This document shows positions 45,185 to 50,659 of a stretch of 50,659 bases of DNA, one piece after another. The stretch comes from Nostoc sp. NMS4 (GTDB lineage Bacteria > Cyanobacteriota > Cyanobacteriia > Cyanobacteriales > Nostocaceae): contig NZ_JABXKI010000229.1 of assembly GCF_017115095.1 (NCBI RefSeq), positions 1 to 50,659 of the forward strand, written 5' to 3'. The stretch's first letter is position 1; the number at the start of each line of letters is the position of its first letter. A program made the translations under genes and the position numbers. The notes beneath the pieces were generated by a model. That model made no database searches and was not told the origin of the DNA. It saw only the letters and a list, made by a program, of their open reading frames with translations.

Positions 45185-47545
45185 ATGCAAGGAGAATTTA
45201 GAGGCGATTTTACTCGTGATACCTACGACAAGAGCAAGCATTTCTTGCGGGTATTAATGCAACAAGGTCGAGTGCAATTAGATGCAGACTTTAACGAACA
45301 AACATCGATTTTATTGAATCGTCTGCAAACTTTAGCCAAAGATGTATTTGGACTACAAGGTGGGCCAGAACAGAATTGTGGTTTTGAATTTATTGCCACT
45401 GAGGAGCAGATTAATAATATTAATAATATCAATGAGCAAGAAAAACAGAAATTAAAGCAACTGCTCCAATCTGAAAAGTATTTAATTGGCAAAGGCAACT
45501 ATTATGTAGATGGCATACTTTGTGAAAATGAGGAATTTGTATCTTATTTTCACCAGCCAGATTTTGCGCGGGAAGTTGTAGATCCTTGTAAAGTGCAATT
45601 AAATGGAGCCACATATCTTGCTTATCTTGATGTTTGGGAACGACATATAACCCCGATTGAAGATCGTGACGATCGCAAAATTAATATTCGTGAAGTTGCT
45701 TTAGGGGGAGCGGATACTGCAACTCGATCTAAGTTAGTTTGGCAAGTCAAGCTGAAACAATTAAAAGATAATCAAGATATTGAAACGGTTGCCAAGCAAG
45801 TTACCAAGGATAGCGATTATTTTCAGAGTGTGTTAGGTCAAGAATTATTGAAGCCGGGAAAAGGCGAACTTATTGCCAGAATTACAAAGCCTAGTTCTAC
45901 AGGCATGAACGATCCATGTGTAATTCCGTTTAATTCCAAATTTCGTGGTGCTGAAAACCATCTTTATCGGGCAGAAATTTTTAGAGTTTCCCCTGCTAAT
46001 AATAATAATCAACTATCATTTGTTTGGTCACGCGAAAATAGCTCAATTGTTTTTCCGATTGTGACATCTACTGAGAACAATTCCTCAGTCCTTGTATTCA
46101 AGCTAGAACATTTAGGCAAGGACAAAAATTCTAGTTTATCAGCAGGTGATTGGGTGGAAATCATCGATGATGATTATGTATTGGGAAATAGCGATCGCCA
46201 ATTACTAAAACTTGAACAAATAGATCGCATTGAGAATCAAGTAATTCTCTCAGGAGATAGCAAAAGCAACACATTGCTTCCAGAAAAGCACCCTCTATTA
46301 CGCCGTTGGGACTCTGGAGAAGTCAAGGTAAATTTATCTGAGGTGAATAATAAATGGTTTCCGCTTGAGGATGGAATTGAGATTCAATTTCCAGCAGATA
46401 CTCAAAATAACTTTTATCAAGTCGGTGATTATTGGTTAATTCCTGTGCGGACAGCTACAGGCAATGTAGAATGGCCTAAACGAAAAAATAAAGAAGGAAA
46501 ATTAGAGCCTCAACCTCAACCACCGCATGGTATAGCTCATTATTATGCACCTCTAGCAGTAATTTTAGGTAATCCTGATAAAGTAATAGTTCATGATTGC
46601 CGAAGAAAGATTAGTAGTAAAGATTCTACGACAGTACCTGTTAGCACAAAAGCTAATTCTACAGCGCCAGTTGATACTAAGCAAAATCCTACACAAACAA
46701 TTAAAGAATTCAACTGCATAATCAATGCTAGCTGGCATCACGATCAAGTTTTGGAAGCGACTCTTGGAAAAGAAGAGGAAAATTCTAGTAATATACCAGA
46801 CGATCAATTATTTAATTTAAAATCTCAGAAGTTGAAAGATTTATTTACGAAACTAGGTATAGTAATTCAGTTTCAAAAGCCAGTACGGATTGATAGCTTA
46901 CATAAGAGTAGCGTATCTGTTTTAGCTCATACAGACAATGTATTTAGAGGTGAAGTATTTTATATATTGCCCATGAAGGTTGAACCAGTTCAAGTTAAAA
47001 AAGTTGAATCAAAATCTATCCGTTGGGCAATTGGCACTGATGTATTAGATAGTAATGTCAATCTAATTACAGAAGTTGAACCTTTGACAAATCAAAATAA
47101 CGGCTATACTGAAGCTGTTCGATTAATTACACCTGATGATTGGTCACAAAAAGCCGTTTTTAACCAAAGCAATATATATCAGTTTACTGTACTATTGCAT
47201 GGTGACTGGATTCTGAATGAAGAACCATTATTTGAAGAAGAAAATTTAAATTTTTCAGGAGATTTAAATAAAGGGATTATTACTGATGCATTACGTCAGC
47301 AGTTTCAATTAAAGGAAATTTTGCTTTCTCAAAATATTATTTTGGTTACAGAAAAAGAAAATTTAAAATGGCGCTTAGTCGATGGAGGTAAAGTTTACAT
47401 CCTTACCAAGGATAACAATAAATTAACAGTTAGCAAGATTCAGGCATTGGATGCCAACAATATTTGGCCTGGTGTCCCTGAACGGTTTAGTGGAAATGGG
47501 TCAGAAGGAGGAGACTGGGTTAGTATTATTCATGTAAAAACTTGA
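45185..47545 (+). CDS. DUF6519-type large CIS protein
   Basis: This 786-aa protein starts MQGEFRGDFTRDTYDKSKHF and continues VLMQQGRVQLDADFNEQTSI, the DUF6519 signature found at the end of CIS baseplate operons. The ATG at 45185 follows an AAAGAGGA ribosome-binding site and is preferred over the TTG at 45152. The central part resembles carbohydrate-like or fibre-type beta domains; no enzyme motif was recognised. It may decorate the baseplate or act as a fibre component. It closes the locus, with a palindrome 92 bases downstream. Confidence 0.8.
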   Translation: MQGEFRGDFTRDTYDKSKHFLRVLMQQGRVQLDADFNEQTSILLNRLQTLAKDVFGLQGGPEQNCGFEFIATEEQINNINNINEQEKQKLKQLLQSEKYLIGKGNYYVDGILCENEEFVSYFHQPDFAREVVDPCKVQLNGATYLAYLDVWERHITPIEDRDDRKINIREVALGGADTATRSKLVWQVKLKQLKDNQDIETVAKQVTKDSDYFQSVLGQELLKPGKGELIARITKPSSTGMNDPCVIPFNSKFRGAENHLYRAEIFRVSPANNNNQLSFVWSRENSSIVFPIVTSTENNSSVLVFKLEHLGKDKNSSLSAGDWVEIIDDDYVLGNSDRQLLKLEQIDRIENQVILSGDSKSNTLLPEKHPLLRRWDSGEVKVNLSEVNNKWFPLEDGIEIQFPADTQNNFYQVGDYWLIPVRTATGNVEWPKRKNKEGKLEPQPQPPHGIAHYYAPLAVILGNPDKVIVHDCRRKISSKDSTTVPVSTKANSTAPVDTKQNPTQTIKEFNCIINASWHHDQVLEATLGKEEENSSNIPDDQLFNLKSQKLKDLFTKLGIVIQFQKPVRIDSLHKSSVSVLAHTDNVFRGEVFYILPMKVEPVQVKKVESKSIRWAIGTDVLDSNVNLITEVEPLTNQNNGYTEAVRLITPDDWSQKAVFNQSNIYQFTVLLHGDWILNEEPLFEEENLNFSGDLNKGIITDALRQQFQLKEILLSQNIILVTEKENLKWRLVDGGKVYILTKDNNKLTVSKIQALDANNIWPGVPERFSGNGSEGGDWVSIIHVKT

Positions 47546-47636
47546 TAATAGACGAAATCAACGGATTGAAGAGATTTAGAGGTAGTTTGTAACTCCCCTC
47601 CTGCCTCCTGCCTCTTAGCCCTCACGAAAAGACTTT

Positions 47637-47666
47637 TTCAGCAAACCCTAATTAGGGTTTGCTGAA
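47637..47666 (+). terminator. Perfect 30-bp palindrome closing the CIS locus
   Basis: The arms TTCAGCAAACCCTAA and TTAGGGTTTGCTGAA are exactly complementary. The palindrome lies 92 bases after the last CIS stop codon and between convergent genes, where a bidirectional terminator is expected. No long T-tract follows on the plus side, so a non-classical terminator or a repeat remnant is also possible. The rest of 47546-47869 carries two HIP1-like sites and no gene. Confidence 0.5.
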
Positions 47667-47869
47667 TGATTTGGTACTTCATTGGCGATCGCTGTAGATA
47701 TCGAGCGATCGCCTGTATGAAGGCGTTGTTGCACGAATGGGGAAAAATGGTAAATTTCACTTATTCTTTCCTACCTCTACTTATCAATTTTCATCCCGTT
47801 TCTATGGGCGTTGAACCGTCGTAAATTAGCAAAGGTATTGATTTAAAATCCAATTTTGAAATTTTGGCT

Positions 47870-50509
<2,640 letters not shown>

Positions 50510-50525
50510 TCATACTTTGCTAATT

Positions 50526-50564
50526 AACCCTCTTGTGTCACTTTCCGGAAAGTGAAAAGGGTTT
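50526..50564 (-). promoter_or_regulatory. Palindrome upstream of rph, candidate operator or attenuator
   Basis: CACTTTCCGGAAAGTG (50539-50554) is a perfect 16-bp palindrome. It is nested in an outer AACCCT/AGGGTT pair (50526-50531 and about 50558-50563), 50 bases upstream of the rph start. It may be a repressor site or an RNA hairpin. It does not match the actinobacterial rifamycin-associated element as remembered. Confidence 0.4.
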
Positions 50565-50659
50565 TAGGTGAGCATATACATCGGAAGCTGAAAGTATTTA
50601 AAATTTTATCGTAAATCAAAGGGTTTAAGACCCCTACCTCTACAGGTAGCATCATTTTC

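Overview
The window looks like chromosomal DNA of a filamentous, Nostoc/Anabaena-type cyanobacterium. Supporting signs are dense HIP1 octamers (GCGATCGC), heptamer-type short tandem repeats between genes (AATGACC, TTTTAGA, CAATGCC, ATTACGA), a cyanobacterial NDH-1 cluster ndhA-ndhI-ndhG-ndhE, a high-light-inducible protein, ThyX, an NdbB-like type II NADH dehydrogenase and a contractile injection system of the kind known from multicellular cyanobacteria. No rRNA or tRNA gene was recognised.

Region 1 (1-6.0 kb, +) is housekeeping: sixA, gltA, ndhAIGE and an NAD kinase directly abutting ndhE. Region 2 (5.9-19.1 kb) is a looser mosaic. It holds a MITE-like element, a small cyanobacterial gene pair (DUF6888/DUF6887-like), a pentapeptide-repeat protein, a large secreted metzincin-like protease, decayed IS630-type transposase fragments, a HAD hydrolase, ndbB, a possible group II intron domain V fossil, a conserved hypothetical gene, a thioredoxin-like protein, an Hli protein, thyX, and Rpn-like and WD40 gene remnants.

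Region 3 (19.15-47.55 kb, all +) is one long contractile injection system (CIS) locus. In order: sheath, tube, an inserted membrane protein, T4-type baseplate protein with a zinc-finger-like motif, a 1025-aa low-complexity repeat protein, DUF4255 (Pvc16-like) terminator, AAA+ ATPase, small eCIS-associated protein, N-acetylmuramoyl-L-alanine amidase, DUF4157 effector, papain-fold toxin, putative immunity protein, PAAR-like tip, CIS tube-initiator (Afp7-like), LysM-like protein, gpD hub, gpV spike, gp25, two large gp6/gpJ-like baseplate proteins, a gpI-like protein with a beta-helix-like extension, and a DUF6519 protein. Many genes from 36.3 kb onward overlap by 1-4 bases, so they are probably co-translated. 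The very large baseplate/fibre proteins and the absence of a recognisable lysis gene fit the thylakoid-anchored CIS (tCIS) described in Anabaena; membership in that class is inferred here.

The most interesting part is the cargo zone (29.5-33.4 kb). A DUF4157 effector changes its arginine codon use abruptly at its C-terminal domain. It is followed by a HIP1-rich repeat spacer and then by a stand-alone papain-fold toxin plus probable immunity gene. This looks like a toxin-module exchange site inside a CIS locus. Region 4 (47.9-50.5 kb, -) is a probable rifampicin phosphotransferase (rph), very similar to Firmicutes enzymes and preceded by a perfect palindrome.
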